Assembly: GCF_019774615.1 (NCBI RefSeq)
Contig: NZ_CP081497.1
Coordinates: 930,001 to 994,000 of the forward strand
Length of the DNA: 64,000 nt
Direction: 5' to 3'
DNA from: Streptomyces sp. BHT-5-2
GTDB lineage: Bacteria > Actinomycetota > Actinomycetes > Streptomycetales > Streptomycetaceae
Shown here: piece after piece, positions 8,119-17,560 of the stretch
How the letters are laid out: each line of letters starts with the position of its first letter
How positions within the stretch are numbered: position 1 is the first letter of the stretch
Made by a program: the position numbers and the translations under genes
The notes under the pieces: generated by a model
Told to the model about the DNA's origin: nothing
The model's input: only the letters and a program-made list of their open reading frames with translations
The model's database searches: none

Positions 8119-9903
8119 ATGCCGTCGGGAGGCCGGGCGTCGATACTGGTCGGCGTGCCAGGTACCAGCCCGTTTCGCCCGCCCCGTGCGTTCCGTCCGC
8201 TCCGTCGTACCGCCTGGCGTCCGCTGGTGTCCGGAGCGTGGCGGGGTGGGGCGGCGCGCGTGGTTGTGGCGGAGACCGCGGGCGTGGCGGTCGTGGGGTT
8301 GGGGGTCTATGGAGCCGTCGGATACTTGTGGGGCGTGCCGTACCCGGAGTTCGTGCTGGCGGTGCTGGTCGCCGCCGTCGGGTTGTTCCCGTTGCGCCGC
8401 CGGTACCCCACGGCGGTGCTGCTGGTGCTCGCCGCGCTGACCGGCCTGTCGCCCGCCGTCGGACCGGTCACGGCCGCGACCGCGTACGCCGCCGCGCGCC
8501 GGACGGTCCGCGCGCGCCGGCGCGCCCGACTGCTGGCCGTGGCCGGTGTCCTCGTCGTGGGAGTGGCGACGGCGGCCGCGCCCTGGCTCGGTCCCGGACC
8601 GGTGCCGTACGGGGTGGCGCTCGGCCTCGTCCTGGCGCCGACCGCCGTGGTCGTGCCCGGCCTGGCCGGCACGGCGCAAGGGCAGCAGGGACGCCTGCTG
8701 CGGGCGCTGCGCGAGCGCGGTGACGCCGCGGAGCGGGCGAGCCGACTCGCCGACAGCGAGGCGCGCATCCACGAGCGGACCCGTATCGCCGCCGAGATGC
8801 ACGACCTGGTGGGGCACCGGCTCAGCCTGATCTCGCTGCACGCCGGCGGGCTGGAGCTGGCCCTGGACCGGGCGGCGCCCGAGCTGCGCGACGAGGCCGC
8901 CCTGGTGCGGCGGACCACCCGGGACGCGATGCGCGAACTGCGGCAGGCGCTCGGGGTGCTCGGCCCGCTCGGCCGGGACACCGGGCCCGATGTGCTCACC
9001 GACGCGACCGGCACCCGCGCCGACGTCGAGTCGCTGGTGGCGACGTCCCGCGACGGCGGGATCGACGTACGACTCCAGTGGACGGGGCCGGATCTCGACA
9101 CCCGTCCGGTGCGGGTCCGCCGGGCGGTGCACCGGGTGGTGCGGGAAGCCCTGACCAATGTGCACCGGTACGCGACCGCGGCGCACGTCACCGTGACGGT
9201 GGTGCACGACGAGGAGCAGGTGCGGGTCGTCGTCCGCAACGGTGCGCCGCCGCGGCCGTCGACGGTGGCCGGGGAGCGCGGCACCGGCCGTGGCCTGACC
9301 GGCCTCAGGGAGCGGGTGGAACTGCTCGGGGGGACGTTCGCGGCCGCCGCGCTGCCGTCCGGCGGGTTCCAGGTGGCGGCGACCGTGCCCGCCGAACCCG
9401 GTGACGCCCCGGCCCCCGAGCGGCCCGGGGAAGGGACGGACGTCTCCGATCCGGCGGCGGACGCCGACGCGTCCTCCGACGGCGGCCGGTCCGCCGGCAC
9501 GGCACACGTCGTGCCCGCGCGCCGGGACACAGAGGCGCTGACGCTGGCCTTCGGGCTGGTGGCGCTGAGCGTGCTGATGGTCCTCGGGATCGGGTTCGTC
9601 TACGCCACCCGGCCGCACCAGCTGGCGCCGCCCCCGATGCCCCGTATCGGCATGACCTACCACGAGGTGGCGGGCGCGGGAGTACTGGACAACGCCGCGG
9701 TCCGGGCGGCGGCCACCGGCCGTGAACCGCCGCGCCCCGCCGGCACGGCCGGCTGTGTCTATCCGTTCAACGGCGCCACCGAGATCCACCCCGGTGGCCT
9801 GACCATCGCCCGCTACTGCTTCGACGCCGCACAGCGTCTGATCGCCATCGACCGCTTCACCGTCCCGTCGGTCCGGGACGCCACGCCCTGGGAGACCCCG
9901 TGA
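8119..9903 (+). CDS. NarL-type sensor histidine kinase with extra C-terminal membrane segment and outside domain
   Basis: 594 residues from ATG 8119 (GAGG just before it; GTG 8155 is an alternative). Four or five N-terminal membrane segments are followed by a HisKA_3 dimerisation domain with phosphoacceptor His228 in EMHDLVGHRLSL, then a HATPase domain with the N-box EALTNVHRYA and the G-box GTGRGLTGLRERVELLGG. Unlike ordinary members the protein continues: a low-complexity acidic linker (about residues 430-470), a membrane segment FGLVALSVLMVLGIGFVYAT, and about 95 residues predicted outside the cell. That outside part has two cysteines (AGCVYPFNG and ARYCFDAAQRL). It overlaps the response regulator gene by 4 bases and probably regulates the ABC exporter downstream. 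Confidence 0.93.
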   Translation: MPSGGRASILVGVPGTSPFRPPRAFRPLRRTAWRPLVSGAWRGGAARVVVAETAGVAVVGLGVYGAVGYLWGVPYPEFVLAVLVAAVGLFPLRRRYPTAVLLVLAALTGLSPAVGPVTAATAYAAARRTVRARRRARLLAVAGVLVVGVATAAAPWLGPGPVPYGVALGLVLAPTAVVVPGLAGTAQGQQGRLLRALRERGDAAERASRLADSEARIHERTRIAAEMHDLVGHRLSLISLHAGGLELALDRAAPELRDEAALVRRTTRDAMRELRQALGVLGPLGRDTGPDVLTDATGTRADVESLVATSRDGGIDVRLQWTGPDLDTRPVRVRRAVHRVVREALTNVHRYATAAHVTVTVVHDEEQVRVVVRNGAPPRPSTVAGERGTGRGLTGLRERVELLGGTFAAAALPSGGFQVAATVPAEPGDAPAPERPGEGTDVSDPAADADASSDGGRSAGTAHVVPARRDTEALTLAFGLVALSVLMVLGIGFVYATRPHQLAPPPMPRIGMTYHEVAGAGVLDNAAVRAAATGREPPRPAGTAGCVYPFNGATEIHPGGLTIARYCFDAAQRLIAIDRFTVPSVRDATPWETP

Positions 9904-10580
9904 CCGAGCCCAACCGGCCCATCCGCGTCCTGCTCGCCGACGACGAGGCGATGATCCGCCACGGCGTCCGCCTGATCCTCCGGCACGCCGACGGCATCGA
10001 CGTCGTCGCCGAGGCCGCGGACGGGCGGCAGGCCGTCGACCTGGCCGCCGCCCACCGTCCGGACGTGGCGCTGGTGGACATCCGGATGCCGGTGTGCGAC
10101 GGCCTGGCCGCGATCGCCCCGCTGCTCGCCCTCGATCCCGCGCCGCGGGTGGTGATGCTGACGACCTTCGGCGACGAGGCCAACGTCCTCCGGGCGCTGC
10201 GCGAGGGCGCGGCGGGCTTCCTGCTGAAGGACGAGGGCCCGCAGGAGCTGATCAGCGCGGTCCGGGCGGCCGCGGCCGGGGACGCGGTGCTCTCTCCGGG
10301 CGTGACCGGGACGGTGATCGCGCGGATGCTGAGCGGCGCCGGTCCGGCGGACGCCGGCGACCCCGGACGTGTGGACGAGCGGATCGCCCGTCTCACCGGC
10401 CGGGAGCGGGAGGTGCTCGCGATGCTCGGCGAGGGGCTGTCGAACCAGGACATCGCCGGGCGGCTCGGCATCGGGATCGGCACGGTCAAGACGCATGTCG
10501 GCGCGATCCTGGAGAAGACCGGTTCGGCGAGCCGGGTGCAGGCCGCGCTGCTGGCCCATCGGACGGGACTGTCTTCCTGA
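9900..10580 (+). CDS. NarL/FixJ-family response regulator
   Basis: 226 residues from GTG 9900, overlapping the kinase stop (GTGA). The receiver domain has the acidic pair LLADDEAM, phosphoacceptor Asp60 in VALVDIRMP, the conserved Thr in MLTTFG and Lys in LLKDEGPQEL. The C-terminal LuxR-type helix-turn-helix begins RLTGREREVLAML and includes the recognition helix LGIGIGTVKTHV. Family members of this type control ABC exporters or secondary metabolism. The ABC transporter genes that follow after 246 bases are the nearest candidate targets. Confidence 0.96.
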   Translation: MTEPNRPIRVLLADDEAMIRHGVRLILRHADGIDVVAEAADGRQAVDLAAAHRPDVALVDIRMPVCDGLAAIAPLLALDPAPRVVMLTTFGDEANVLRALREGAAGFLLKDEGPQELISAVRAAAAGDAVLSPGVTGTVIARMLSGAGPADAGDPGRVDERIARLTGREREVLAMLGEGLSNQDIAGRLGIGIGTVKTHVGAILEKTGSASRVQAALLAHRTGLSS

Positions 10581-10826
10581 CCGGCCCGTGCTCCTGCTCG
10601 TTCGTGGTTGTCGCCGCTGCCCGGGCCGCCTCTGACCAAAGGGAGAGGCCGCGCTCCCGGGGCCGGTCCGAAGACAGGGGCCGGAGGGCTTCCTCCCCTG
10701 CCTCCGGCAGAGGCCAAGTCCACCCGCCGGAACGATGTTTTCGCTGGTCAGCGCAGTGAGGATGGGGAAGTCCATCCGGTTCGCGGCGTGCTGTCCGCGG
10801 ACCGTCGCATCCCCGGCGGAGTTCAT

Positions 10827-11603
10827 ATGTCGCAGCTGTCCTCTTCCCCACTCGCCCTCGTCGGCGAGCCGGCCGCCCGCGCCACGGGCCTGACCAAGGT
10901 GTACGGGAAGGGGGAGACCCGGGTCACGGCGCTGGACGCGGTGTCCGTGGACTTCGCCCGGGGCCGCTTCACCGCCGTCATGGGCCCCTCCGGCTCCGGC
11001 AAGTCCACGCTGATGCACTGCCTGGCCGGGCTGGACCGGGTGAGCTCCGGTTCGGCCCGCATCGGTGACACCGAGCTCTCCGGCCTGACGGAGAAGCAAC
11101 TCACCGCGCTGCGGCGGGAGAAGGTGGGCTTCGTCTTCCAGGGCTTCAACCTGCTGCCCACGCTCACCGCGTCGGAGAACATCCTGCTGCCGCTGCGGAT
11201 CGCCGGCCGGCAGCCCGACCGTGCCTGGCTGGAGGTGGTCATCGCCACCGTCGGGCTGGCCGACCGGCTGGGCCACCGGCCGGCCGAACTCTCCGGCGGC
11301 CAGCAACAGCGGGTCGCGGTGGCACGTGCGCTGGTCTCCCGGCCCGAGATCGTCTTCGCCGACGAGCCGACCGGCAACCTCGACTCCCGCTCCGGCACCG
11401 AGATCCTGGGCTTTCTGCGCGACTCGGTGCGGGAGTTGGGACAGACGGTGGTGATGGTCACCCACGATCCGGTGGCCGCCGCCCAGGCGGACCGGGTGGT
11501 CTTCCTCGCCGACGGCCGGGTCGTCGACGAACTGCACGAGCCGACCTCCGGTGCGGTACTCGACCGGATGCTCCAGTTCGAGATCGGGACGCGCACCCGC
11601 TGA
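10827..11603 (+). CDS. ABC transporter ATP-binding protein (MacB/LolD type)
   Basis: 258 residues from ATG 10827. Walker A is GPSGSGKST, the Q-loop lies in VFQGFNLLP, the signature is ELSGGQQQR, Walker B is IVFADEPTGNLDS and the H-switch is VTHDP. The YGKGETRVTALDAVS start and ADEPTGNLDS are typical of the MacB/LolD/FtsE branch, which works with FtsX-type permeases by mechanotransmission. The permease gene follows after 64 bases. The 246-base gap from the response regulator gene contains no other gene and probably holds the promoter. Confidence 0.96.
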   Translation: MSQLSSSPLALVGEPAARATGLTKVYGKGETRVTALDAVSVDFARGRFTAVMGPSGSGKSTLMHCLAGLDRVSSGSARIGDTELSGLTEKQLTALRREKVGFVFQGFNLLPTLTASENILLPLRIAGRQPDRAWLEVVIATVGLADRLGHRPAELSGGQQQRVAVARALVSRPEIVFADEPTGNLDSRSGTEILGFLRDSVRELGQTVVMVTHDPVAAAQADRVVFLADGRVVDELHEPTSGAVLDRMLQFEIGTRTR

Positions 11604-11667
11604 CGCGCACCCGCTGCCTCCTCCGTCTCTTCCGCCTCCGCTACTTCCTCGCTCCCGAAAGCTCCCC

Positions 11668-14232
11668 ATGCTGCGAACAACCCTGCGCAACCTCCTTGCG
11701 CACAAGGCCCGTCTGGCCATGACCGCCCTGGCGGTCTGTCTAGGTGTCGCGTTCGTCTCCGGCACCCTCGTCTTCGCGGATTCCGCCGCCGCGGCATACC
11801 GCGGCGCCGCCGCGAAGAACTTCGCGGACATCGCGGTCACCGTCACCCCGAAGGCCCCGCCGCCCGGATCCGCCGCGAACCAGCCCACCACGGTCCTCGA
11901 CGACGCGCTCGTCCGGAGACTCGCCCAGGTGCCGGGCACCGCCGCGGTACGCCCCTCGGTCGACGGCTCGGCCACCCTGAACGCCGCGGACGGCACTCCG
12001 CTCAGGGCCGGCACGTCCTGGGCGAACCTGGCCGGCGCCTACGTCCCGGGCAAGGACGCCAAGGACAGCCGCTACCCGCTGGTCAAGGGCCATGCCCCCC
12101 GCAACGGCGACGAGCTGGCCGTGGACAGCGGCACCGCGGCCGCCGGGCACTTCGCGCTCGGCGACCGGGTCACCCTGGCCACCGACGGTCCGGTCCTGAC
12201 CAAGCGCCTGGTGGGCATCGTCACCACCGAGGACAGCCGGGTCACCGCGGGCGGCACCCTCGCGCTGTTCGACAAGGCCACCGCCCAGCGGCTGTTCGCC
12301 TCCCCGGGCCACTACACCGGGATCGACCTGTCCGCCTCGCCCGGGACGTCCCAGTTCGAGCTGGCGGACCGGGTCGGCGCCGTCCTCCCCGCCGACCGGG
12401 CCGAGGCCGTCACCGGTACCGCCCAGGCCACCCAACAGGCGGCCTTCCTCGACACGTTGACCCGTGGCTACACCAAACTGCCGCTGGTCTTCGCCGGGGT
12501 CTCGCTGTTCATCGGCTCGTTCCTCATCGTCAACACCTTCACGATGCTGCTCACCCGGCGCACCCGCGAGATCGCACTGCTGCGGGCGATCGGTGCCTCG
12601 CGCCGCCAGGTGGTCCGCTCCGTGCTCGCCGAGGCGGCGCTGCTCGGTCTGGCCGCCTCGATCGCCGGTTTCCTGCTCGGCCTCGGCATCGCCGCCGCGC
12701 TGCCCGGCCTGCTGAGCACCGCACAGGACCCGCTGCCGCACAGCACGTTGGTGATCGGCGTGCGTCCCGTGGTGGCCGCGCTCGGCGTCGGCGTGGGCAT
12801 CACCGTCCTCGCCGCGTGGCTGCCCTCCCGCAAGGCGGCGGCCATCGCGCCCGTCGAGGCGATGCGCTCGGCCGAGCAGCCGCCCACCACCGCCCGGTCC
12901 CGCTTGCGCGGCGCGGCAGGACTGGTCCTGCTCGCCCTCGGTGCCGGACTGCTGGTGTCGCTCACCGGGGCGAAGGACGCCTCGGTCGAGAACCTCCAGA
13001 GCGCGCTGCTCGGTTGTGGCGTCCTCGCCGTCGCCATGATCGTGCTGGCGCCGTTGCTCGCCCGCCCCATGGTCCGCCTCACCGGCCGGCTGACCGGCCG
13101 TTTCGGCGCCGTCGGCCGGCTCGCGCGGGAGAACGCGCTGCGTGACCCGCGGCGCACCGCGGCCACCGCGTCCGCCCTGATGATCAGCACCGCGCTGGTC
13201 GCCGGGCTCGCCGTCATCGGCAACTCCACCGGCCGGGCACTCGACCGTCAGGCCTCCGCCGGCCTCAGCGCCGACTACGTGATCGGCACCCGTACTCCCA
13301 CGGTCGGCATCGACCCGGCGGCCGTCAGCAGGGTGGCCGGCACCGCCGGGGTGCGCACCGCGGCCGCCGTCACGGACTCCACGCTCTTCGCCGGCGGCCA
13401 GGTCCGCGAGATCTCCGGCGTCGACCCGCGCACCGTGGACACGGTGATGTCGCTGCGCTTCCTCAGCGGCTCCGCCCGGGGCCTCGGGCCCGGCAGGATC
13501 GCCCTGTCCAGCACCGTCGCCCGGGAACAGGGCCTGACCACCGGCGGCCACCTGACGGCGCGGATGGGACGCGACCAGCAGTTCACCCAGTACACCGTCG
13601 TCGGCGTCTACGAGGACAATCCGGTCGCCCGCGACGCCCTGGGGGCCCGTACCGAAGTGCGGAAGAACAGCTTCACTCCGGGTTCGACGCAGCGGGTCCT
13701 CGTTCGCACCGACGACGGCGGTGCCGCACGCACCACCGGGAACCGGCTGCGCGCCGCGGTCGGCAACAACCCGCTGCTGAAGGTCCAGGACCGGGCGGAG
13801 CTAGTCGACGAGGCCGCCGGCGCCCTCGGCAACCTGCTCACGCTGACCTACGGACTGCTGGCCATCGGCCTGGTGATCACCTCGCTGGGCATCGTGAACA
13901 CCCTGGCCATGTCGGTGGCGGAGCGGACCCGGGAGATCGGTGTGCTGCGCGCCATCGGCATGGACCGGGCCGGCATCCGCCGCATGATCCAGCTGGAGTC
14001 CGTGACCATCGCCGCGTTCGGCACGCTGCTGGGGCTGGCGGGCGGGATGTTCGGTGCCTGGGCGGTCGGCGCCTTGGCCAACGGCGCGATGGCGCAGTAC
14101 ACGTTCGCGCCCCCGTGGGGCACGCTGCTGCTGGTGTGCCTGCTCTCCCTGGTGATCGGCGTGGCCGCGGCGGCCGTCCCGGCCCGCCGGGCGGCCGCCC
14201 TGAGCCCCCTGCAGGCGGTCGCCGGCGCATAG
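11668..14232 (+). CDS. FtsX-family ABC permease with two FtsX domains
   Basis: 854 residues from ATG 11668. The order is an N-terminal membrane anchor (LRNLLAHKARLAMTALAVCL), an outside domain of about 220 residues, a first FtsX domain with three membrane segments (SLFIGSFLIVNTFTMLLTRR, then RTREIALLRAIGAS), a short middle helix, a second outside domain, and a second FtsX domain with the same hallmark (RTREIGVLRAIGMDRAG). This ten-segment layout is usual for actinobacterial MacB-like exporters of lipids, peptides or antibiotics. The substrate is unknown. It pairs with the ATPase at 10827, and the perfect hairpin at 14250-14287 ends the operon. Confidence 0.95.
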   Translation: MLRTTLRNLLAHKARLAMTALAVCLGVAFVSGTLVFADSAAAAYRGAAAKNFADIAVTVTPKAPPPGSAANQPTTVLDDALVRRLAQVPGTAAVRPSVDGSATLNAADGTPLRAGTSWANLAGAYVPGKDAKDSRYPLVKGHAPRNGDELAVDSGTAAAGHFALGDRVTLATDGPVLTKRLVGIVTTEDSRVTAGGTLALFDKATAQRLFASPGHYTGIDLSASPGTSQFELADRVGAVLPADRAEAVTGTAQATQQAAFLDTLTRGYTKLPLVFAGVSLFIGSFLIVNTFTMLLTRRTREIALLRAIGASRRQVVRSVLAEAALLGLAASIAGFLLGLGIAAALPGLLSTAQDPLPHSTLVIGVRPVVAALGVGVGITVLAAWLPSRKAAAIAPVEAMRSAEQPPTTARSRLRGAAGLVLLALGAGLLVSLTGAKDASVENLQSALLGCGVLAVAMIVLAPLLARPMVRLTGRLTGRFGAVGRLARENALRDPRRTAATASALMISTALVAGLAVIGNSTGRALDRQASAGLSADYVIGTRTPTVGIDPAAVSRVAGTAGVRTAAAVTDSTLFAGGQVREISGVDPRTVDTVMSLRFLSGSARGLGPGRIALSSTVAREQGLTTGGHLTARMGRDQQFTQYTVVGVYEDNPVARDALGARTEVRKNSFTPGSTQRVLVRTDDGGAARTTGNRLRAAVGNNPLLKVQDRAELVDEAAGALGNLLTLTYGLLAIGLVITSLGIVNTLAMSVAERTREIGVLRAIGMDRAGIRRMIQLESVTIAAFGTLLGLAGGMFGAWAVGALANGAMAQYTFAPPWGTLLLVCLLSLVIGVAAAAVPARRAAALSPLQAVAGA

Positions 14233-14249
14233 CGGCAGCCGCCCCCTGC

Positions 14250-14287
14250 CCCGAGCGGCGCGCCGGTCCGCGGGCGCGCCGCTCGGG
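14250..14287 (+). terminator. Strong terminator hairpin between convergent genes
   Basis: Perfect 15-base arms (14250-14264 and 14273-14287) with an 8-base loop lie 18 bases after the ABC permease stop. The methyltransferase gene on the other strand ends at 14443, so the hairpin could serve both directions. Confidence 0.85.
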
Positions 14288-14442
14288 TTGTCCGTGGCCG
14301 GCGGAACGAACGCCCCACGACGGCTGTTGGGCGGCCGCAAGGACCGGCTCACCCCGCGCGAGCTGCCGGCGCACCGTTCCGGCGTCGGCGTCGGCGGCGG
14401 CTTCACCATAGGGGAGCGGGGAGTTGGCCGACCGGTCGGGTG

Positions 14443-15261
14443 CTACTCCGACGGCTTGCGTCCCCAGGCGGAGATCAGCGGGGCGGTCGTGGTGTCCAGG
14501 TGTCCGGCGGCGATGTTGGTCAGGTGTCGCTCGATCTCCTCGGCGGTGGCCAGTCCGGTCTCGATCAACCGCCCGCGGATCTGCCGCACGGTCGCGGCCT
14601 CCAGGGCACTCCCGGCCGGGGAAGTGATCGGGAAGTACGCCTCGGCCTCGACCTCGGCCAGTCCGGCCGTACGCAGCAGCCGGGGGAGCGTCCGCCCGAA
14701 GGAGAGCTGCGCGCCCCGCTCCGCGAGCAGGGTGCGGAAACCGCGCCGGATCCGGTTGGCGAGCTGCTGCTCGGGGCCGTACTCATCGGGGCAGGCCAGC
14801 GGTTGCAGCGCCGGATCGGCGTCCTCCAGCAGCAGCCACCCGCCGGGGCGCAGCGCCCCCACCATGGCCCGCAGGGCGGCCTCGCGCTGCGGCACATGCA
14901 CCAGGACGAGCCGCGCGTGCACCAGGTCGAACGGTCCCTCCGGGGCCTCGTCGGAGCCCACGTCGTGCCGCACCACCTCGTACGGCGCCCCGGCCTGCGG
15001 CATCCACGAGGTGTCGAGGTCGGTGGCCAGCACCCGGCCCTTCGCGCCGACCCGCTCCGCCAGCCATGCGGGCACGCTCGGGCCGCCCGCTCCGACCTCC
15101 CAGCAGCTCCACCCGTCCGCGACCCCCAGTGCCCGCAGCCGCCGGAACGTCACCGGATCGAACAACTCCGCCAGCGCCGTGAACCGCTCCCCGGCCTCGG
15201 CCTGCCGGTTGTCGAGGAGGTATCCCTCGGGGTGCTGCCTGCCGTCTTCGTAGTCCGTCAC
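14443..15261 (-). CDS. Class I SAM-dependent methyltransferase
   Basis: 272 residues from ATG 15261. SAM-binding motif I is WSCWEVGAGGPSVPAWLAER, motif II contains VLATDLDTSW, and the post-I region ends DLVHARLVLVHVPQREAAL. After the Rossmann core comes LRPGGWLLLEDADPA, common to small-molecule methyltransferases of the UbiE/Methyltransf_25 group. The substrate cannot be read from the sequence. It is a single gene, convergent with the ABC operon and divergent from the universal stress protein gene. Confidence 0.9.
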   Translation of the reverse strand: MTDYEDGRQHPEGYLLDNRQAEAGERFTALAELFDPVTFRRLRALGVADGWSCWEVGAGGPSVPAWLAERVGAKGRVLATDLDTSWMPQAGAPYEVVRHDVGSDEAPEGPFDLVHARLVLVHVPQREAALRAMVGALRPGGWLLLEDADPALQPLACPDEYGPEQQLANRIRRGFRTLLAERGAQLSFGRTLPRLLRTAGLAEVEAEAYFPITSPAGSALEAATVRQIRGRLIETGLATAEEIERHLTNIAAGHLDTTTAPLISAWGRKPSE

Positions 15262-15425
15262 GGCCTGAAAATAACAGGGCCGCCGACGGACCGGCCGATC
15301 CGTGTCATGAAAGCGTCAGGGTCCCGCTCTCCTGCGCAAAGGACACGCCAACACTTCGCCGGAACCGTGTCCCTGCCGCTTCGATGGAGCGATGTGGAGA
15401 GGGCGCAGGGCAAGGAGCTGACCCC

Positions 15426-15956
15426 ATGACCAGACCTGGCAACCGCGTCGTGGCGGGAGTGAGCGGTTCACTGGGCAGTCTGACCGCTCTGCACCGGGCC
15501 GCCGCGGAGGCCCGCGCCACCGGCGCCGCACTGTGGACCGTACTGGCCTGGGAACCCCCGGGCGGCAACATCGTCCATCGCGGCGGACCCTGCCCGGCGC
15601 CCATGGCCGCCTGGCGCAACATGGCGGCCGAACGCCTCGTCGAGGCGCTGGAGACCGCGTTCGGTACCGCCGGGCCCGGGGTGCCGCTGGAGCCGCGCAT
15701 CGTGCTCGGCAAGCCGGGCACGGCCCTGCTCATGGTCGCCGATCACCCGGAGGACCTGCTGGTGATCGGAGCCGGCGCGCGCGGCCCGCTGCGCCGGGCG
15801 CTGTGGCCCTCGGTCTCCCGCTACTGCCTGGCGCGCGCCCGCTGCCCGGTGCTGGCCGTACCGCGCTCTCCGCTGCACCGCACGCTGCACGCCGTGCACC
15901 GCCGCAACACATGGAAACTCCCGTTCCGCACCGAGGAGTTGACCGGGCGGAGCTGA
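15426..15956 (+). CDS. Universal stress protein (UspA family)
   Basis: 176 residues from ATG 15426. It starts with the nucleotide-binding strand RVVAGVSGSLGSLTALHRAA, where the usual D of VGVDGS is replaced by S. It ends with the family signature DLLVIGAGARGPLRRALWPS (compare LVVVGSRGRGGF) followed by YCLARARCPVLAVP. A single Usp domain with a basic tail of about 25 residues. These proteins bind ATP and are induced by stress or hypoxia; no partner gene is adjacent. Confidence 0.9.
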   Translation: MTRPGNRVVAGVSGSLGSLTALHRAAAEARATGAALWTVLAWEPPGGNIVHRGGPCPAPMAAWRNMAAERLVEALETAFGTAGPGVPLEPRIVLGKPGTALLMVADHPEDLLVIGAGARGPLRRALWPSVSRYCLARARCPVLAVPRSPLHRTLHAVHRRNTWKLPFRTEELTGRS

Positions 15957-15997
15957 CGCCGTATCCGCTCACGGCACGCCGCTCGCGACCTCGCTGC

Positions 15998-16774
15998 TCA
16001 CGGCGTCGCGCGGACGATGACCAGCGACCCGTCGTACGTCGGCCGACGGCGCAGCCCGCCGAACTCCTCGTCCCAGGCACCGGAGTCCAGATCACGGCGC
16101 AGGGTGGTGTCGAAGTGTTCGCGGACCCGGTCGTCGACGAAGCTCCAGGCCGAACACGCCTGGCGGGCCCCCGGGTCGAGCAGCATCTCGGGGCGGCCGT
16201 AGTACGCCTCGTTGAAGCCGTCCGTGCAGTCCAGGGGGATGGGGACGGACCGGACCGTGGTGCTGCCGCCGAGGGCGGCGGCCAGTTTGTCGACGGCCGG
16301 GTAGCGGCCGGCCTCGGTGTCGAGGACCTCGGGTGCGTAGTGGTACAGCCAGAAGTCCCGCACCAGGGCGGGGTCGCAGGTGAGGAGGAGCACCGGCCCG
16401 CGGGTCACCCGCCGCATCTCGCGCAGTCCGGCCTCGACGTCGGACCACTGGTGCACGCTGAACAGCGTCATCGCACCGTCGAACTCCCCGTCGGCGAACG
16501 GAAGATCCTCGGCGACGGCGTCGATCGCCGGGGCGAGCCGCGCCGGTCGCTGGGCACGCATCGACTCCGAGGGCTCGACCGCGGTCACCTCCCGGGCGGC
16601 GGTCTCGTACGACCCGGCGCCGGCACCGACGTTGAGGACCGTCCGGCACCCGCCCAGGGTCTCCGCGATGAACTGGGCGATCCGCGGGTCCGGCCGGCGG
16701 AAGGAGGAGTAACCCGAGCCGATCGCGCGGTAGTCGACGTCGCCGGCGCTGCCGTCCGGGGAGCGTGTGGTCAT
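15998..16774 (-). CDS. Class I SAM-dependent methyltransferase
   Basis: 258 residues from ATG 16774. SAM-binding motif I is TVLNVGAGAGSYE, with acidic motif II in VTAVEPSESM and FADGEFDGAMTLFSVHQW as the post-I region. This is the UbiE/Methyltransf_11 layout. The N-terminal DYRAIGSGYSSFRRPDPRIA is common in actinobacterial relatives annotated only as class I methyltransferases. It converges with the universal stress protein gene. Substrate unknown. The 278-base AT-richer stretch upstream contains a dyad at 16892-16918. Confidence 0.9.
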   Translation of the reverse strand: MTTRSPDGSAGDVDYRAIGSGYSSFRRPDPRIAQFIAETLGGCRTVLNVGAGAGSYETAAREVTAVEPSESMRAQRPARLAPAIDAVAEDLPFADGEFDGAMTLFSVHQWSDVEAGLREMRRVTRGPVLLLTCDPALVRDFWLYHYAPEVLDTEAGRYPAVDKLAAALGGSTTVRSVPIPLDCTDGFNEAYYGRPEMLLDPGARQACSAWSFVDDRVREHFDTTLRRDLDSGAWDEEFGGLRRRPTYDGSLVIVRATP

Positions 16775-16891
16775 CGAGCCTCGCCTCGCCTTGTGAGCAG
16801 GATTCAGGGAACGAGAGCCGGTGTGCTCTCGTGCGCCGGCCGGTGCGCAACCCCATCCTGCATCTGCGGCCGGGAATCAACAATGATCTGC

Positions 16892-16918
16892 CAATTGCTT
16901 GGCATTTCAGCCAAATTG
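16892..16918. promoter_or_regulatory. Dyad-symmetric operator candidate
   Basis: In an unusually AT-rich pocket, TTGGC (16899-16903) and GCCAA (16910-16914) flank ATTTCA. The symmetry extends outward as CAAT...ATTG, with three extra bases on the left side. It lies between the methyltransferase gene (start 16774, leftwards) and the M24 stump (rightwards). It is the kind of site a TetR, MarR or GntR regulator would use. Confidence 0.4.
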
Positions 16919-17052
16919 CTTTGCGGGCAGGCGTGGGATATTGGAGGTAGTGACAGCCGGCCGCGTGTTTTCTGGTGTCTGTGGTGTGGCTGTCGGCTCG
17001 CGAGGCACGGGCCAGGGAGGGGAGGGGCTCGTGACGAACGGAGACGGCGGAG

Positions 17053-17457
17053 GTGCGGGAGGCCCGGCGGGCCGAGGGGCTGGTCGCCGCCCGGAAGAAG
17101 GCCCTCGCGCTGTTCGACGAGGTGGCGGCGCGCGGTCCGGTGGCCCCGGGCCGGGGCGAGCGCGAGGCCGGCGACCTGATCCGCGACCCGGCCAACGAGA
17201 TGTTCGGCACCGCCAAGCACTGGCACAAGCGGATCGTCCGCTCCGGTCCCAACACCCTCCTGCCGTACCGGGAGAATCCCCCGGACCGGGTCACCGGGTC
17301 CGACGGCATCGCGTTCGCCGACTTCGGCCCGATCTTCGAGGAGTACGAGGCGGACCCGGGCATGCGTGGGCCCGGCGGCAGCGCCGGCCCAGGCACCTCA
17401 CACGGCACTCCGGTGACATGTGCGCGAGGCGTAACCCCGGGCGCTCCCGGCGTGTGA
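17053..17457 (+). pseudogene. M24-family metallopeptidase (Xaa-Pro peptidase-like), N-terminal stump
   Basis: Residues from GTG 17053 to about 17355 match the start of an actinobacterial M24 peptidase: EARRAEGLVAARKKALALFD, then PGRGEREAGDLIRDPANEMF, TAKHWHKRIVRSGPNT and DFGPIFEEYEAD. The last block leads into the metal-binding core of the pita-bread fold, but the match stops there. The frame then runs on through unrelated glycine/proline-rich sequence to 17457. All metal ligands except possibly the first Asp are lost, so no activity is expected. The usual start is also disturbed, because a GTG further upstream is out of frame. Confidence 0.7.
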
Positions 17458-17560
17458 CGGGCCGGAAATTCGTTCCTCCTACGATGCTGGCCGTGGGCCG
17501 CACACCACGGTGGAATGGTCCCGGCTCGGACAGGCACACGTACGACGGGGTGGGGTTTCG

